A stretch of 64,000 nt of DNA from Sediminicola luteus (GTDB taxonomy: Bacteria > Bacteroidota > Bacteroidia > Flavobacteriales > Flavobacteriaceae): NCBI RefSeq assembly GCF_002514735.1, contig NZ_KZ300477.1, forward strand, positions 458,368 to 522,367. The letters run 5' to 3'. Numbering within the stretch: position 1 is the stretch's first letter; each line of letters starts with the position of its first letter. A model generated the notes under the pieces. That model did no database searches. It was not told where the DNA came from and worked only from the letters and a program-made list of their open reading frames with translations. Position numbers and translations under genes: made by a program. Positions 1-9,651 of the stretch are shown here, piece after piece.

Positions 1-253
1 TACCCGCATCGGAAATCAAGGCCAGTACTTCCCCGTTTTGTATACGTCTCACCAAGGTGTCCACGGTTTTATGCTCGTTGTGCATATGGTGCGATTGCAT
101 GGGTGTATCAATGCCATAATGCCCCAAAAGTTTACCACTGGTACGGGTATCTTCGGCCAGGATCAAATCGGCCTCCTTTAAGACGGTAACCGCCCTGTAT
201 CCCATATCGGCCAAATTACCGATCGGGGTGGGCACTACGAACAGTTTTCCCAT
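1..253 (-). CDS. rsmI: 16S rRNA 2'-O-ribose C1402 methyltransferase RsmI (5' part only)
   Basis: The minus strand from the ATG at 253 reads MGKLFVVPTPIGNLADM, the hallmark N-terminus of the RsmI/YraL tetrapyrrole-methylase-fold family, followed by AEDTRTSGKLL and an ALISDAG segment of the SAM-binding site. RsmI methylates the ribose of C1402 in the decoding centre of 16S rRNA, using SAM in the cytoplasm. Only about 84 residues are present because the gene runs off the left edge; family members are usually near 220-290 residues. Identification rests on the N-terminal motifs, which are distinctive. Confidence 0.93.
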   Translation of the reverse strand, partial: MGKLFVVPTPIGNLADMGYRAVTVLKEADLILAEDTRTSGKLLGHYGIDTPMQSHHMHNEHKTVDTLVRRIQNGEVLALISDAG

Positions 254-349
254 GAATTACAAATTGAAAGCGCAAAAATAAACATTAGGAAATGGAAAGG
301 CCCCAATGCTTCAAGCCTTTCGAAAATCTAGGAACCCCAACGAATAAAC

Positions 350-706
350 TTATGGCCGCACCTTTTTCCCTAGGAAATAGGAAACCAGCAGTAGAATAGT
401 TGCGACAATAGCCCCGCCACCTTCACCGTCACCGATCATATAATGGGCAAAAAAGGCCAAGACAAAATCGAAGAATAGACCGGCATAGGCCCATTCCTTT
501 ACAAGTTTCCATTGGTTGTATAAGATAACGCCAACAGCCAACAATTTGGCCACGGCCAACGGATAAATAACATAGGTAGGATATCCCGTAGCTTCAAAGA
601 CCTGGGCCACTTCTTCGTAATTAAAGAAATACATGCCCACGGACAATAACATCATGGCACAGAGCAAGCCTGTCGCCACCCAATAAGCGATTTTCTGAAA
701 ATTCAT
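350..706 (-). CDS. DoxX-like small membrane protein
   Basis: From the ATG at 706 the product is 118 residues, beginning MNFQKIAYW. It has four hydrophobic segments (about residues 8-24, 42-58, 68-84 and 92-110) and a glycine-rich turn GDGEGGG before the last one. Length, topology and the pattern of small loops fit the DoxX/DoxD-like integral membrane family, whose members are often of unknown function in Bacteroidota. An upstream in-frame start at 757 would add 17 polar residues with no signal or membrane character, so the internal ATG is preferred. It is a single gene between rsmI and a hypothetical gene on the same strand. A specific function cannot be given. Confidence 0.7.
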   Translation of the reverse strand: MNFQKIAYWVATGLLCAMMLLSVGMYFFNYEEVAQVFEATGYPTYVIYPLAVAKLLAVGVILYNQWKLVKEWAYAGLFFDFVLAFFAHYMIGDGEGGGAIVATILLLVSYFLGKKVRP

Positions 707-824
707 GTGTTTACATTTAGGCACCCACGTATAACCGCCACGAAACACGATGGGCATTGGTTTATATTTGGGCCTAATTGGCCTTTAGGGTATTGGTTCT
801 AAACTGTGGGTCTCGTAAAAAGGG

Positions 825-1514
825 CTACGAGAACTTGCGATTGATCAATGACAACAGCCTACTCTCGTATTCTTCCTTGCCCTGCCATTGGTTATAGTCG
901 GGTTTTACCATATTGTCCAAAAAGGCAATGGAACGTTCTTCGCTATCAATCGTATTCAATTGCGATATTACCCGGTTAAAATCTTCGGTACTACCATTGA
1001 ACAGATGTTTTACAAAGGCCAAGCGGTCGTTAAGGTCCACTTTCAATTCTTTGGTCAAACGGTCGTTCAAGCTTTTCGGCCCTGGGTTCTCCAAAGTTTC
1101 CGGTGCGGGATTCTTAGGTAATTGGGGCTCAAAAAGCTCTTTATCGTTCTTCATAAAGTTGGGCTCTGCCGCGAACTCCGACAACATATCATCCACCTTT
1201 GGCATTTCAGACACAAAGCCCTTAATGGTATCCATACCCGGGGTAATAATATCCTCGTCATGCGGATTATTTTCCGGTACGGCAGTATTACCACTTAACA
1301 CGGCATTGGCCAAAAGTTCAAACTTAGAGGCCACCGCATTTTTGGAGACATCGATCTCTATGTCTCCCAGTTTTTCCTCAATAAACTTTAAAACGGCCAA
1401 TTTTTCGTAAAGATCTTTGGCACGGGTATATAAAAGGGGAATATCCGCTTCATCCCTAGAGGTAATGATATCCGTACACAATCGGATCATCTCATCCTGT
1501 AACTTTCCCTTCAT
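825..1514 (-). CDS. conserved hypothetical protein, cytoplasmic
   Basis: The product has 229 residues, with no signal peptide or membrane segment. Residues 1-85 look helical (MKGKLQDEMIRLCTDII), residues 86-150 are a proline- and acid-rich, probably disordered linker, and residues 150-229 form a second helical block with HLFNGSTEDFNRVISQLN and ending SRLLSLINRKFS. The layout of two helical ends with a flexible middle resembles short flavobacterial proteins commonly annotated as hypothetical. I do not recognise a catalytic motif. Codon use matches the neighbouring core genes, so it is probably a native gene. It lies 68 bases from the next gene leftwards when that gene's long start is used. Confidence 0.6.
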   Translation of the reverse strand: MKGKLQDEMIRLCTDIITSRDEADIPLLYTRAKDLYEKLAVLKFIEEKLGDIEIDVSKNAVASKFELLANAVLSGNTAVPENNPHDEDIITPGMDTIKGFVSEMPKVDDMLSEFAAEPNFMKNDKELFEPQLPKNPAPETLENPGPKSLNDRLTKELKVDLNDRLAFVKHLFNGSTEDFNRVISQLNTIDSEERSIAFLDNMVKPDYNQWQGKEEYESRLLSLINRKFS

Positions 1515-1780
1515 GATTAACTACTTCTACTTCTTGCCCCTACCAGCTGTCTTTATAACTTAATCGACTAGGCTGGCCAAGGGCCATCTTTTTTTAATAC
1601 ATTTACTCGATAATTGCGCGAAGATCGAAATGGGCCGTTCATTGGTTTCTACCCCAATATCGGGGCAGCTTGAACAACAATTTATTTCGAATCATGTTCC
1701 CCTAAGCTTGGCTGCTTTGGGAGCGCCTCGCCTGAACTAAGGCAAGGTTTCAAACGCGATCAACCGTCTAAAATTACAAA

Positions 1781-2419
1781 ATGTTTCTTGAAAATACCGT
1801 AAACCATAAAGAACAGTTCGGCTGGATCGAAGTAATCTGTGGCTCCATGTTTTCGGGTAAAACCGAAGAATTGATCCGAAGATTGAAACGGGCCAACTTT
1901 GCCAAACAAAAGGTAGAGATATTCAAACCCATGGTCGATACCCGTTACGACGATGCCAAGGTGGTGTCTCACGATGCCAATGAGATTCGGTCTACCCCAG
2001 TACCCAACGCCCTTAGAATTCTAGAGCTCGCAAAAGACTGTGAGGTAGTGGGCATAGACGAGGCCCAATTTTTTGACCAAGCCATTGTGGGGGTATGTAA
2101 CGATTTGGCCAATATGGGCATTCGGGTGGTCGTTGCTGGTCTCGATATGGATTTTAAAGGCAATCCGTTCGGTCCCATGCCCAATTTAATGGCCACGGCA
2201 GAATATGTGACCAAGGTACATGCCATTTGCACCCATACGGGAAATCTGGCGCAATTTAGTCACCGAAAATCCAACGACGACAGTTTGGTCTTGTTGGGTG
2301 AGACCGAAGAATACGAACCCTTGAGTAGGGCGGCCTATTACAAGGCCAACCTGATCCAAAAAGTTAACCAAATGGAGGTGGATTCGCCCGAACGACTTTC
2401 GGACCAAAAAGAAGGCTAG
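1781..2419 (+). CDS. tdk: thymidine kinase (type II)
   Basis: This is the salvage kinase that phosphorylates thymidine to dTMP with ATP. The 212-residue product shows the P-loop [11 protein letters not shown] near residues 21-31, the Walker B and catalytic Glu in [10 protein letters not shown] near residue 92, and the lasso-domain stretch [12 protein letters not shown]. Bacterial type II enzymes usually have four zinc-binding cysteines; here only the Cys of HAICTHTG is clear and the CRxC end is replaced by [10 protein letters not shown], so the zinc site may be reduced. The stop codon overlaps the GTG start of alr by one base (TAGTG), suggesting translational coupling. Confidence 0.93.
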   Translation: MFLENTVNHKEQFGWIEVICGSMFSGKTEELIRRLKRANFAKQKVEIFKPMVDTRYDDAKVVSHDANEIRSTPVPNALRILELAKDCEVVGIDEAQFFDQAIVGVCNDLANMGIRVVVAGLDMDFKGNPFGPMPNLMATAEYVTKVHAICTHTGNLAQFSHRKSNDDSLVLLGETEEYEPLSRAAYYKANLIQKVNQMEVDSPERLSDQKEG

Positions 2420-3510
2420 TGGAAACCGTTCTTGAGATACATCTTAAACATCTAGACCATAATTTTAAATACCTAAAAAGTAAAATCGGGGAAAACACCC
2501 GTTTTTTAGGGGTGGTAAAGGCCTTTGCCTATGGTAGCGAAAGCGTGGCCATTGCCCAACGGTTAGCACAACTGGGTGCCGATTATTTGGCCGTGGCCTA
2601 TACAGCTGAAGGGGTGGCGCTTCGAAAGGCCGGGATACAATTACCCATTTTGGTATTGCACCCACTGCCGTCCCATTTTGGGGAATTGATAGACCATGGT
2701 TTGGAACCCGCCCTCTATTCGCCCCGTATTTTGGAGGCTTTTAAGAAGGAGGTCGGCCCAAGGGAAACACACTATCCGGTTCATATTAAATTCAATACCG
2801 GGCTAAACCGTTTGGGATTTTGGGAAAATGATGTGGCATGGATCGCCAAAAATTTAGGACTAGGTTCCCCTTTGGAGATAAAATCGATTTTTTCCCATTT
2901 AGCAGCTACGGAAGACCCTAATGAAGTTGAATTTACCAGACGACAAATCGCCCAATTCCAAAAAATATCTGAGGATTTTAACCAAACCTTGGGTATACGG
3001 CCCATGCGGCATTTGGTAAATACTTCCGGTATTTTGAACTATCCGGAAGCCCATTTCGATATGGTACGTTCGGGCATAGGTTTGTACGGTTTTGGTAACG
3101 ACCCCCAATTCGACCATCATTTGCGGCCCATTGCCCAACTAAAAAGCTGCATTTCACAAATACATCGCATAGAACCCGGCGAAAGTGTGGGTTACAACCG
3201 TGCCTACAAGGCCCCGCATTACCAAACTATAGCCACCCTCCCCTTAGGCCATGCCGATGGTATAGGAAGACAATACGGTAACGGCAAAGGCTATGTGACC
3301 ATTCAAGGTAAAAAGGCCCCGATCATTGGCAATGTCTGTATGGATATGATCATGGTAGATATAAGTGGATTAGAATGCCAAGAAGGGGACGAGGTTTTGG
3401 TTTTCGGTCCCGAATCTCGAGCGGACAGATTGGCCGAGACCACCCAAAGTATCTCGTATGAACTCATAACCGGAATTTCGCAACGGATAACCAGGAAAAT
3501 AATTCCCTAA
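2419..3510 (+). CDS. alr: alanine racemase
   Basis: PLP-dependent racemase that makes D-alanine for peptidoglycan. The 363-residue product starts with GTG overlapping the tdk stop. The PLP lysine lies in VVKAFAYGS near residue 33, a variant of the usual VKANAYGHG, and the second catalytic residue is the Tyr of VGYNRAYKA near residue 258. RHLVNTSG and MVRSGIGLYG, also typical of the family, are present, as are the C-terminal strands with IGNVCMDM. Length and motif order are normal. The overlap with tdk indicates a two-gene operon. Confidence 0.95.
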   Translation: METVLEIHLKHLDHNFKYLKSKIGENTRFLGVVKAFAYGSESVAIAQRLAQLGADYLAVAYTAEGVALRKAGIQLPILVLHPLPSHFGELIDHGLEPALYSPRILEAFKKEVGPRETHYPVHIKFNTGLNRLGFWENDVAWIAKNLGLGSPLEIKSIFSHLAATEDPNEVEFTRRQIAQFQKISEDFNQTLGIRPMRHLVNTSGILNYPEAHFDMVRSGIGLYGFGNDPQFDHHLRPIAQLKSCISQIHRIEPGESVGYNRAYKAPHYQTIATLPLGHADGIGRQYGNGKGYVTIQGKKAPIIGNVCMDMIMVDISGLECQEGDEVLVFGPESRADRLAETTQSISYELITGISQRITRKIIP

Positions 3511-3690
3511 CACCCTTAATAGCGAATCACCTTCAAGGCATTTATTGGACATTACTAATGAAGGTCATTCTTCAAATTTCGTATTTTGCAGTTACGAACT
3601 AACGCTGATAGACCCAATTACAAAAGATTTAGATTGGAGGCTATCTTATTTTAAATATGACTTATCCAGTAACCAATTAAACACTAGAAT

Positions 3691-4095
3691 ATGCTTAAGG
3701 AATTCAAGGAATTTGCCATGAAGGGGAACCTGGTCGATATCGCCGTAGGTTTCGTTATGGGTGCTGCTTTTAAGGAAGTCGTTACCTCGTTTACCGGCGG
3801 GATCGTTTCCCCATTGATCGGATTGATCTTCGATTCGGACTTTAAAAGCCTACGTATGAAGTTAAAGGATGGCGTGGCCAACGATGCCGGGGAAATGGTT
3901 GGCGAAGTGTATTTGGAGTACGGTACCTTCCTAACCCATGTGATCGACTTTATCATTGTGGCCTTTGTGATGTTCATGCTCGTTAAGGGCATTAATAAAA
4001 TGAAGCGTAAAGAAGAAGAGGTCCCTGCACCACCGGCCGGACCTACCCAAGAAGATCTATTGACCGAGATTCGCGATTTGCTGAAGAAGGATTAA
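3691..4095 (+). CDS. mscL: large-conductance mechanosensitive channel MscL
   Basis: Homopentameric inner-membrane channel that opens under extreme turgor. The 134-residue product begins MLKEFKEFAMKGNLVDIAVGFVMGAAF, containing the conserved N-terminal amphipathic helix and first membrane helix. A second membrane helix (HVIDFIIVAFVMFMLVKGINK, about residues 88-108) precedes a charged cytoplasmic helix ending in EEVPAPPAGPTQEDLLTEIRDLL. All family hallmarks are present and length is normal. It stands alone on the plus strand. Confidence 0.96.
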   Translation: MLKEFKEFAMKGNLVDIAVGFVMGAAFKEVVTSFTGGIVSPLIGLIFDSDFKSLRMKLKDGVANDAGEMVGEVYLEYGTFLTHVIDFIIVAFVMFMLVKGINKMKRKEEEVPAPPAGPTQEDLLTEIRDLLKKD

Positions 4096-4189
4096 TACTG
4101 TTAAACCAAACGCTCTGTAAACCCACAGGCAGGCAGTCGAGGTTAGGTCTATACGTACTTCGACTGTCTTGGTTTATTACCACTACCCC

Positions 4190-4729
4190 ATGCGAAATAC
4201 CCTTTATTTAATTTTTATTGTGCTTGTTTTAAACGGATGCGGTAACACCGATTCCCCAAAAACGGAACGCACCCAATTTTCCGAATTGGAAAAAGAGGCC
4301 ATGGCCACGGCCCTACAACATATCGATGCCGCCTATTACTGTACATTGGTCACTGTAGATGAGACCGGAATGCCCCGGGCCCGGGTGGTGGAACCCTTCG
4401 TACCCGAGGGCTTGTTCACGGTATGGATGGCCACCAACCCCAATAGTAGAAAAGTGGATCAGATCAAGGCCCATCCGCAAGTCACCTTGCATTATTTTGA
4501 CCGCAACAACCTAAGCTATGTTTCCCTAATGGGTACGGCCGAATTGGTAAACGACCCCAAAATCAAGGCCACCAAATGGAAAAAGGGTTGGGAACGTTTT
4601 TATCCAGATGAAGAAGACATGCTTTTGATCCGCTTTACCACCGAAACCTTAGAAATGATTAGTCCGACCAAAGGCTATGATGGTAATGCCAAAAACTGGG
4701 CGCCATTTCAACTAAAACTAAGGGAATAA
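4190..4729 (+). CDS. pyridoxamine 5'-phosphate oxidase-fold lipoprotein
   Basis: The ATG at 4190 gives 179 residues with a lipoprotein leader (LIFIVLVLNGCGN, lipid-attachment Cys near residue 17). The mature part has a split-barrel flavin-binding fold of the general-stress-protein-26 / PNPOx-like group: YYCTLVTVDETGMPRARVVEP, then VWMATNPNSRKVDQIKAHPQVTLHYFD, then a short C-terminal strand. Such proteins bind FMN, F420 or haem, and the cofactor cannot be told from sequence. A lipoprotein form would place it in the periplasm or on the outer membrane, which is less common for this fold. The longer TTG start at 4169 would break the signal peptide and is rejected. Confidence 0.8.
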   Translation: MRNTLYLIFIVLVLNGCGNTDSPKTERTQFSELEKEAMATALQHIDAAYYCTLVTVDETGMPRARVVEPFVPEGLFTVWMATNPNSRKVDQIKAHPQVTLHYFDRNNLSYVSLMGTAELVNDPKIKATKWKKGWERFYPDEEDMLLIRFTTETLEMISPTKGYDGNAKNWAPFQLKLRE

Positions 4730-4834
4730 ACACCCTGTCTACTTTCAAAAAGACAAAAGACACCCCTCTTAATTTCGAATTATTGTTTTATTTATAACTT
4801 TTTGTTACATATAGTTAATACTTTCATTTTTCGG

Positions 4835-4864
4835 TTGTCCGAAAGTATTCAATAGCTACCTTTG
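4835..4864 (+). promoter_or_regulatory. Bacteroidota-type promoter of asd
   Basis: TTG at 4835-4837 is followed after 19 bases by TACCTTTG at 4857-4864, an exact fit to the -33/-7 consensus TTG-N19-TAnnTTTG of Bacteroidota. It lies 38 bases before the asd start codon. Confidence 0.75.
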
Positions 4865-4902
4865 TCTAAGAATAGCCCTATGGGGGTTTAAATTGATATA
4901 AG

Positions 4903-5898
4903 ATGAAAGTAGCTGTGGTCGGTGCCACCGGAATGGTGGGCAATGTGATGCTAAAGGTTTTGGCCGAACGTAATTTTCCAATAAGCGAATTGTTATTGGT
5001 AGCCTCGGAACGCTCCGTAGGAAAGAAAATGACCTATAATGATGCCGAATATACCTTAATCGGTATGCAGACCGCCGTTGCCGCCAAACCAGATATCGCC
5101 ATTTTTTCGGCCGGAGGCGACACCTCTTTGGAATGGGCCCCAAAATTTGCCGAAGTCGGTACCGTTGTGGTCGATAATTCCAGTGCCTGGCGCATGGATC
5201 CAACCAAAAAATTGGTAGTACCCGAGATCAATGCCAATGTACTGACCCCAGAAGATAAGATCATTGCCAATCCCAATTGTTCTACGATTCAGTTGGTAAT
5301 GGCCCTAGCGCCTTTGCACAAAGCCTTTGGAATGAAAAGAGTAGTGGTTTCTACCTACCAGTCCGTATCCGGTACAGGGGTAAAAGCCGTACGCCAAATG
5401 GAAAACGAATTAGCCGGGGTCGAGGGCGAAATGGCCTATCCGTACCCTATTGGTAAAAATGCCTTGCCCCATTGCGATGTGTTTTTGGAAAATGGCTATA
5501 CCAAAGAAGAGATGAAACTGGCACGGGAGCCTCAAAAAATATTGGACGACCGTACTTTTTCAGTATCGGCTACCGCGGTTCGTATACCCACAGCTGGTGG
5601 ACATTCCGAGTCGGTGAACGTTGAGTTCGAAAAAGACTTCGAACTTTCGGAAGTGCGTAGGTTGTTATCAGAAACACCAGGTGTCGTGGTACAAGACGAC
5701 CCGGCCACCAACACCTACCCCATGCCCATACATGCCCATGATAAAGACGAGGTTTTCGTAGGACGCATCCGTAGGGATGAAACCCAACGCCATAGTTTGA
5801 ATATGTGGATCGTGGCCGATAATCTAAGAAAAGGTGCCGCCACCAATGCGGTTCAAATTGCCGAGTATTTGGTCGAAAACCAATTGGTAAACGCCTAA
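4903..5898 (+). CDS. asd: aspartate-semialdehyde dehydrogenase
   Basis: NADPH-dependent reduction of aspartyl phosphate to aspartate semialdehyde, the branch point to lysine/diaminopimelate, threonine and methionine. The 331-residue product has the nucleotide-binding start VAVVGATGMVGNVM, the active-site Cys in NPNCSTIQ near residue 127 and the catalytic His in RIPTAGGHSESVN near residue 230. SAGGDTSLEWAP and VVDNSSAWR are also conserved. Length is normal. It has its own promoter 38 bases upstream, and the ATG at 4903 is the only sensible start. Confidence 0.96.
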   Translation: MKVAVVGATGMVGNVMLKVLAERNFPISELLLVASERSVGKKMTYNDAEYTLIGMQTAVAAKPDIAIFSAGGDTSLEWAPKFAEVGTVVVDNSSAWRMDPTKKLVVPEINANVLTPEDKIIANPNCSTIQLVMALAPLHKAFGMKRVVVSTYQSVSGTGVKAVRQMENELAGVEGEMAYPYPIGKNALPHCDVFLENGYTKEEMKLAREPQKILDDRTFSVSATAVRIPTAGGHSESVNVEFEKDFELSEVRRLLSETPGVVVQDDPATNTYPMPIHAHDKDEVFVGRIRRDETQRHSLNMWIVADNLRKGAATNAVQIAEYLVENQLVNA

Positions 5899-5905
5899 AA
5901 TTATC

Positions 5906-5937
5906 GGTATTTTAGGGTTTAACCCTCGAAAAATACC
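5906..5937. repeat. inverted repeat after asd, possible weak terminator
   Basis: GGTATTTT at 5906-5913 pairs with AAAATACC at 5930-5937, enclosing a second short stem (GGGTT/AACCC). There is no clear T-run, so it may only be a transcript-end hairpin. Confidence 0.4.
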
Positions 5938-6034
5938 CTAAAGCACATACGTTAAAACTATTTAAACCTTGGTATGGTTTTTCAACTGTACCAAGGTTTT
6001 GCCGTATTTTAGGGGCATATCAAAATCCGGCATC

Positions 6035-8191
6035 ATGAAAAGATACCTCTTAACACTAAGCTTACTTAGTATACTTGCCTGCCAAGAAAACACGACCAAA
6101 AAAGAAATAACAGTGACCTATCCGAACACCACTAAAGTAGATACCGTAAACACCTACTTTGGCACCCAAGTACCTGACCCCTATCGTTGGTTGGAAGACG
6201 ACCGCAGTGACGAAACCGAAGCTTGGGTAAAACAACAAAACGAAGTGACCTTTGGTTATTTGGAGAACATTCCTTTTCGTGAGCAACTAAAACAACGTCT
6301 CGAAAGTCTTTGGAACTACGAAAAAGTGGGCCGTCCTTTTAAGGAAGGGGACTATACCTATTTTTATAAAAACGACGGTTTACAGAACCAATACGTACTC
6401 TATCGTAAAAAGGAAGGGGCTAGTGAAGCTGAAGTATTTTTAGACCCCAACGGTTTTTCGGAAGATGGCACCACCTCTTTGGGCGGGGTCAATTTTACCA
6501 AAGATGGGTCGCTAGTGGCCTACTCTATATCCGAAGGCGGATCTGATTGGCGTAAGGTTATCGTAAAAGACACCGAAACCCTAGAGCAAGTTGGCGACAC
6601 CATTATAGATGTAAAGTTTAGTGCGATGTCGTGGCGTGGTAACGAAGGTTTCTATTACTCAAGTTACGACAAACCCGATGGTAGTGAACTGTCGGCCAAG
6701 ACCGATCAACACAAACTCTATTTCCATAAACTGGGTACTCCCCAGAGTGAAGACGAATTGATCTATGGGGGTACGGAGGCCGAAAAACATCGATACATTA
6801 ATGGTGGCGTTACTGACGACAACCGCTATTTGTTTGTGTATCCGCGTACCTCAACCTCGGGTAATAAACTGTTGATGAAAGACCTAAACGACCCCAACAG
6901 CGATTTTGTCACTATACTAGACCATAGCGATACCGATACCTATGTACTCGAAAACGAAGGTAGTAAACTTTGGTTGGTAACCAATATGGATGCCCCCAAC
7001 CAAAAAATAGTAACCGTAGATGCCGCTAACCCAGCCCCAGAAAATTGGGTCGATTTTATACCGGAGACTGAACATGTGCTCTCGCCCAGTACCGGAGGTG
7101 GTTATTTCTTTACCGAATATATGGTAGACGCCATATCCAAAGTGTATCAATACGATTATGATGGCAATAAAGTGCGTGAAGTACAGTTGCCCGGTGTAGG
7201 ATCGGCTTCCGGCTTCGGAGGAAAAAAAGAAGATAAAGAATTCTATTTCTATTTTACCAATTACAATACGCCTTCTTCCTCCTATAAATACGATGTAGAA
7301 AGCGGAAACTATGAGGTCTATTGGCAACCCGATATCGACTTTAATCCGAACGATTATACTTCAGAACAAGTTTTCTACACCTCTAAAGATGGTACCAAGG
7401 TGCCTATGATCATCACCTATAAGAAAGGCGTGGAGCGCAATGGTAAAAACCCAACGATTTTGTACGGATATGGTGGGTTTAACGTAAGTCTGACCCCCTC
7501 TTTCAGTATCGGTAATGCCGTTTGGATGGAGCAAGGGGGCATTTACGCCGTACCTAACCTAAGGGGTGGTGGCGAATACGGAAAAAAATGGCACGATGCC
7601 GGAACCAAAATGCAAAAACAGAACGTGTTCGACGATTTTATAGCCGCCGCGGAATACCTTATCGAAAACAATTATACCTCTTCGGAACATTTGGCCATTC
7701 GTGGCGGGTCTAATGGCGGACTTTTGGTCGGCGCCACTATGACCCAACGCCCCGATCTTATGAAGGTGGCTCTACCCGCTGTTGGGGTTTTGGATATGCT
7801 ACGCTACCACACCTTTACGGCTGGGGCAGGCTGGGCCTATGATTATGGCACGGCCGAAGACAATGCCGAAATGTTCCAATACCTAAAAGGCTATTCCCCG
7901 GTACATAATGTAAAGCCCAATGTGGCCTATCCTGCGACTTTGGTTACCACGGGCGATCACGACGATCGAGTGGTGCCCGCCCATAGTTTTAAGTTTGCCG
8001 CCAGTTTGCAAGAACATCAAACCGGAAGCAACCCTACTTTAATCCGTATTGAAACCAATGCCGGGCACGGTGCAGGTACCCCGGTGAGCAAGACCATAGA
8101 ACAATATGCCGATATTTTTGGGTTTACCCTATTTAATATGGGCTATGGGGAGCTGCCCAACAAATCGGTTCTAAAATCGTTTAAAGAATAA
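6035..8191 (+). CDS. prolyl oligopeptidase family serine peptidase (lipoprotein)
   Basis: S9A-family peptidase that cleaves short peptides after proline. From the ATG at 6035 there are 718 residues with a lipoprotein leader [17 protein letters not shown], so it is exported. An N-terminal seven-blade propeller domain starts at [22 protein letters not shown], a diagnostic S9A stretch. The C-terminal alpha/beta-hydrolase domain carries the nucleophile in [12 protein letters not shown], the acid in [12 protein letters not shown] and the His in NAGHGAG. The full triad indicates an active enzyme. A longer start at 5969 would hide the signal peptide and is rejected. Confidence 0.93.
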   Translation: MKRYLLTLSLLSILACQENTTKKEITVTYPNTTKVDTVNTYFGTQVPDPYRWLEDDRSDETEAWVKQQNEVTFGYLENIPFREQLKQRLESLWNYEKVGRPFKEGDYTYFYKNDGLQNQYVLYRKKEGASEAEVFLDPNGFSEDGTTSLGGVNFTKDGSLVAYSISEGGSDWRKVIVKDTETLEQVGDTIIDVKFSAMSWRGNEGFYYSSYDKPDGSELSAKTDQHKLYFHKLGTPQSEDELIYGGTEAEKHRYINGGVTDDNRYLFVYPRTSTSGNKLLMKDLNDPNSDFVTILDHSDTDTYVLENEGSKLWLVTNMDAPNQKIVTVDAANPAPENWVDFIPETEHVLSPSTGGGYFFTEYMVDAISKVYQYDYDGNKVREVQLPGVGSASGFGGKKEDKEFYFYFTNYNTPSSSYKYDVESGNYEVYWQPDIDFNPNDYTSEQVFYTSKDGTKVPMIITYKKGVERNGKNPTILYGYGGFNVSLTPSFSIGNAVWMEQGGIYAVPNLRGGGEYGKKWHDAGTKMQKQNVFDDFIAAAEYLIENNYTSSEHLAIRGGSNGGLLVGATMTQRPDLMKVALPAVGVLDMLRYHTFTAGAGWAYDYGTAEDNAEMFQYLKGYSPVHNVKPNVAYPATLVTTGDHDDRVVPAHSFKFAASLQEHQTGSNPTLIRIETNAGHGAGTPVSKTIEQYADIFGFTLFNMGYGELPNKSVLKSFKE

Positions 8192-8222
8192 GAAAGGTCA
8201 CCCCAAATCAACCTTGAGTAAA

Positions 8223-9212
8223 ATGCTTAGTATAGCGAAGCTATCCTTTTCCAGGCCCAATGCGGTTATCTTAGATTCGGTCTCGATAAATATTAAGGCC
8301 GGTTCCCATGTTTCCTTTATGGGACAAAGCGGCTGTGGAAAGAGTACCTTGTTACAGCTTATTTATGGGCTGCATGAGTTCGAAGGCCAGATCAGCTGGC
8401 AGGGAGTGCCCCTTTATGGCCCTTCGCGCAATCTTTTGCCCGGCCACGCCCAAATGAAATATTTGGCCCAAGATCTAGGCCTTATGCCCTATTTGACCGT
8501 AGTCGAAAATATTGCGTACTACCTCTCGGCCCATACCCCAGCGCTTTTGCAACGGCGTACCAACGAGCTTTTGGACATGATCGAGATGCAAGCTTTGGCC
8601 CAACGGAAGGTAAAAAGCCTAAGTGGTGGTCAACAACAATTAGTAGCCTTGGCCCGCGCCTTGGCCCAAGAGCCCGAAGTACTGTTATTGGACGAACCCT
8701 TCGGACAAATAGACACTTTTAAGAAAAACCGTTTACGCCGTAATATTTTTGGCCATGCCCGCAATCAGGGCATAACCGTTTTGGTGGCTACCCATGACCC
8801 CGAAGACGTGCTACCCTTTTCCGATACTTTGGTTTTGCTGAAAGACCAGGGAATTTTTGCCCAAGGCGACCCTGTAGACCTGTATCGTAACCCGAAAATT
8901 AAGGCCGTGGCCGAGCTCTTTGGCGATGTAAACGAAATACCCATAAAGCTGTTAAAGCCCTATGCCAAAATGGACATGGATCTTTTGGTGTATCCGCACG
9001 AATTCTATGTCTCCGAAACTTCGGGTTTGGCCGTACGCATTAAAGCACGTTATTATATGGGGTCGTATTTCTTATATGAGGCCCAAACCATGGAAGCTAT
9101 GCTCACCCTGTTTTTCAATGCCCCGCTTCCATTAGAGGAAGGTCAGGAGGTTTTCTTGAATATCCCTTTGGAAATACTCACCGAACGCATAGGCAATAGA
9201 CCGGCTCCTTAA
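8223..9212 (+). CDS. ABC transporter ATP-binding protein
   Basis: The 329-residue product has Walker A GQSGCGKST near residue 38, the Q-loop LAQDLGLMPYLTVVENI, the signature LSGGQQQLVALARAL, Walker B VLLLDEPF and the H-loop VATHD, so it is a complete ATPase. After about residue 225 comes a C-terminal domain (VYPHEFYVSE, then VRIKARYYMGSYFLYEAQ) resembling the TOBE-type regulatory domain of polyamine, iron or sulfate importers. No permease or binding protein is adjacent, so the substrate is unknown. A TTG start at 8214 adds three residues and is possible. It ends three bases before arfB, so the two are probably cotranscribed. Confidence 0.85.
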   Translation: MLSIAKLSFSRPNAVILDSVSINIKAGSHVSFMGQSGCGKSTLLQLIYGLHEFEGQISWQGVPLYGPSRNLLPGHAQMKYLAQDLGLMPYLTVVENIAYYLSAHTPALLQRRTNELLDMIEMQALAQRKVKSLSGGQQQLVALARALAQEPEVLLLDEPFGQIDTFKKNRLRRNIFGHARNQGITVLVATHDPEDVLPFSDTLVLLKDQGIFAQGDPVDLYRNPKIKAVAELFGDVNEIPIKLLKPYAKMDMDLLVYPHEFYVSETSGLAVRIKARYYMGSYFLYEAQTMEAMLTLFFNAPLPLEEGQEVFLNIPLEILTERIGNRPAP

Positions 9213-9215
9213 ACC

Positions 9216-9623
9216 ATGGATAAAAGTCGTATACATTCCGAACTACGGTTTAAGACCAGCAAAAGCAGTGGCCCCGGTGGCCAACATGTTAATAAGGTGT
9301 CTACCCGGGTAAGTCTAGAATTTGAACCAACCTCATCACAAGGGCTCTCCGATTTGGAAAAAGAACGACTGCTGCTTCGGTGGAAAAACCGTATCGATAA
9401 AAATGGGATATTCCATTTGCATTGCGATGAAACCCGCTCCCAACACAAGAATAAAGACCTGGTCATAACACGATTTTTCAAAGTATTGGAACAAGGTTTG
9501 AGCGTACCGAAAAAGCGGAAAAAGACCAAACCCAGTAGAGCTTCTAAAGAAAAAAGGAAACGCGACAAACAAAAAGCTTCCCAAAAGAAACTGTACCGAA
9601 AGAAACCCAATCTAGACGGTTAA
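9216..9623 (+). CDS. arfB: alternative ribosome-rescue peptidyl-tRNA hydrolase ArfB
   Basis: Rescues stalled ribosomes by hydrolysing peptidyl-tRNA. The 135-residue product has the catalytic GGQ in KSSGPGGQHVNKVSTRVSLEF near residues 18-38 and lacks the codon-recognition domains of RF1/RF2. The C-terminal tail is strongly basic (KKRKKTKPSRASKEKRKR), as in ArfB/YaeJ/ICT1, where it enters the empty mRNA channel. Length is normal. It starts three bases after the ABC ATPase gene. A separate PrfH-type GGQ protein occurs at 39605. Confidence 0.93.
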   Translation: MDKSRIHSELRFKTSKSSGPGGQHVNKVSTRVSLEFEPTSSQGLSDLEKERLLLRWKNRIDKNGIFHLHCDETRSQHKNKDLVITRFFKVLEQGLSVPKKRKKTKPSRASKEKRKRDKQKASQKKLYRKKPNLDG

Positions 9624-9651
9624 GTCCTTATATTTAGAAAAAAGTATTGAT

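Noticed and set aside
4134..4166. CAGTCGA/TCGACTG inverted repeat after mscL as a terminator
   Set aside because: The loop is 19 bases and no T-run follows, so support is weak.
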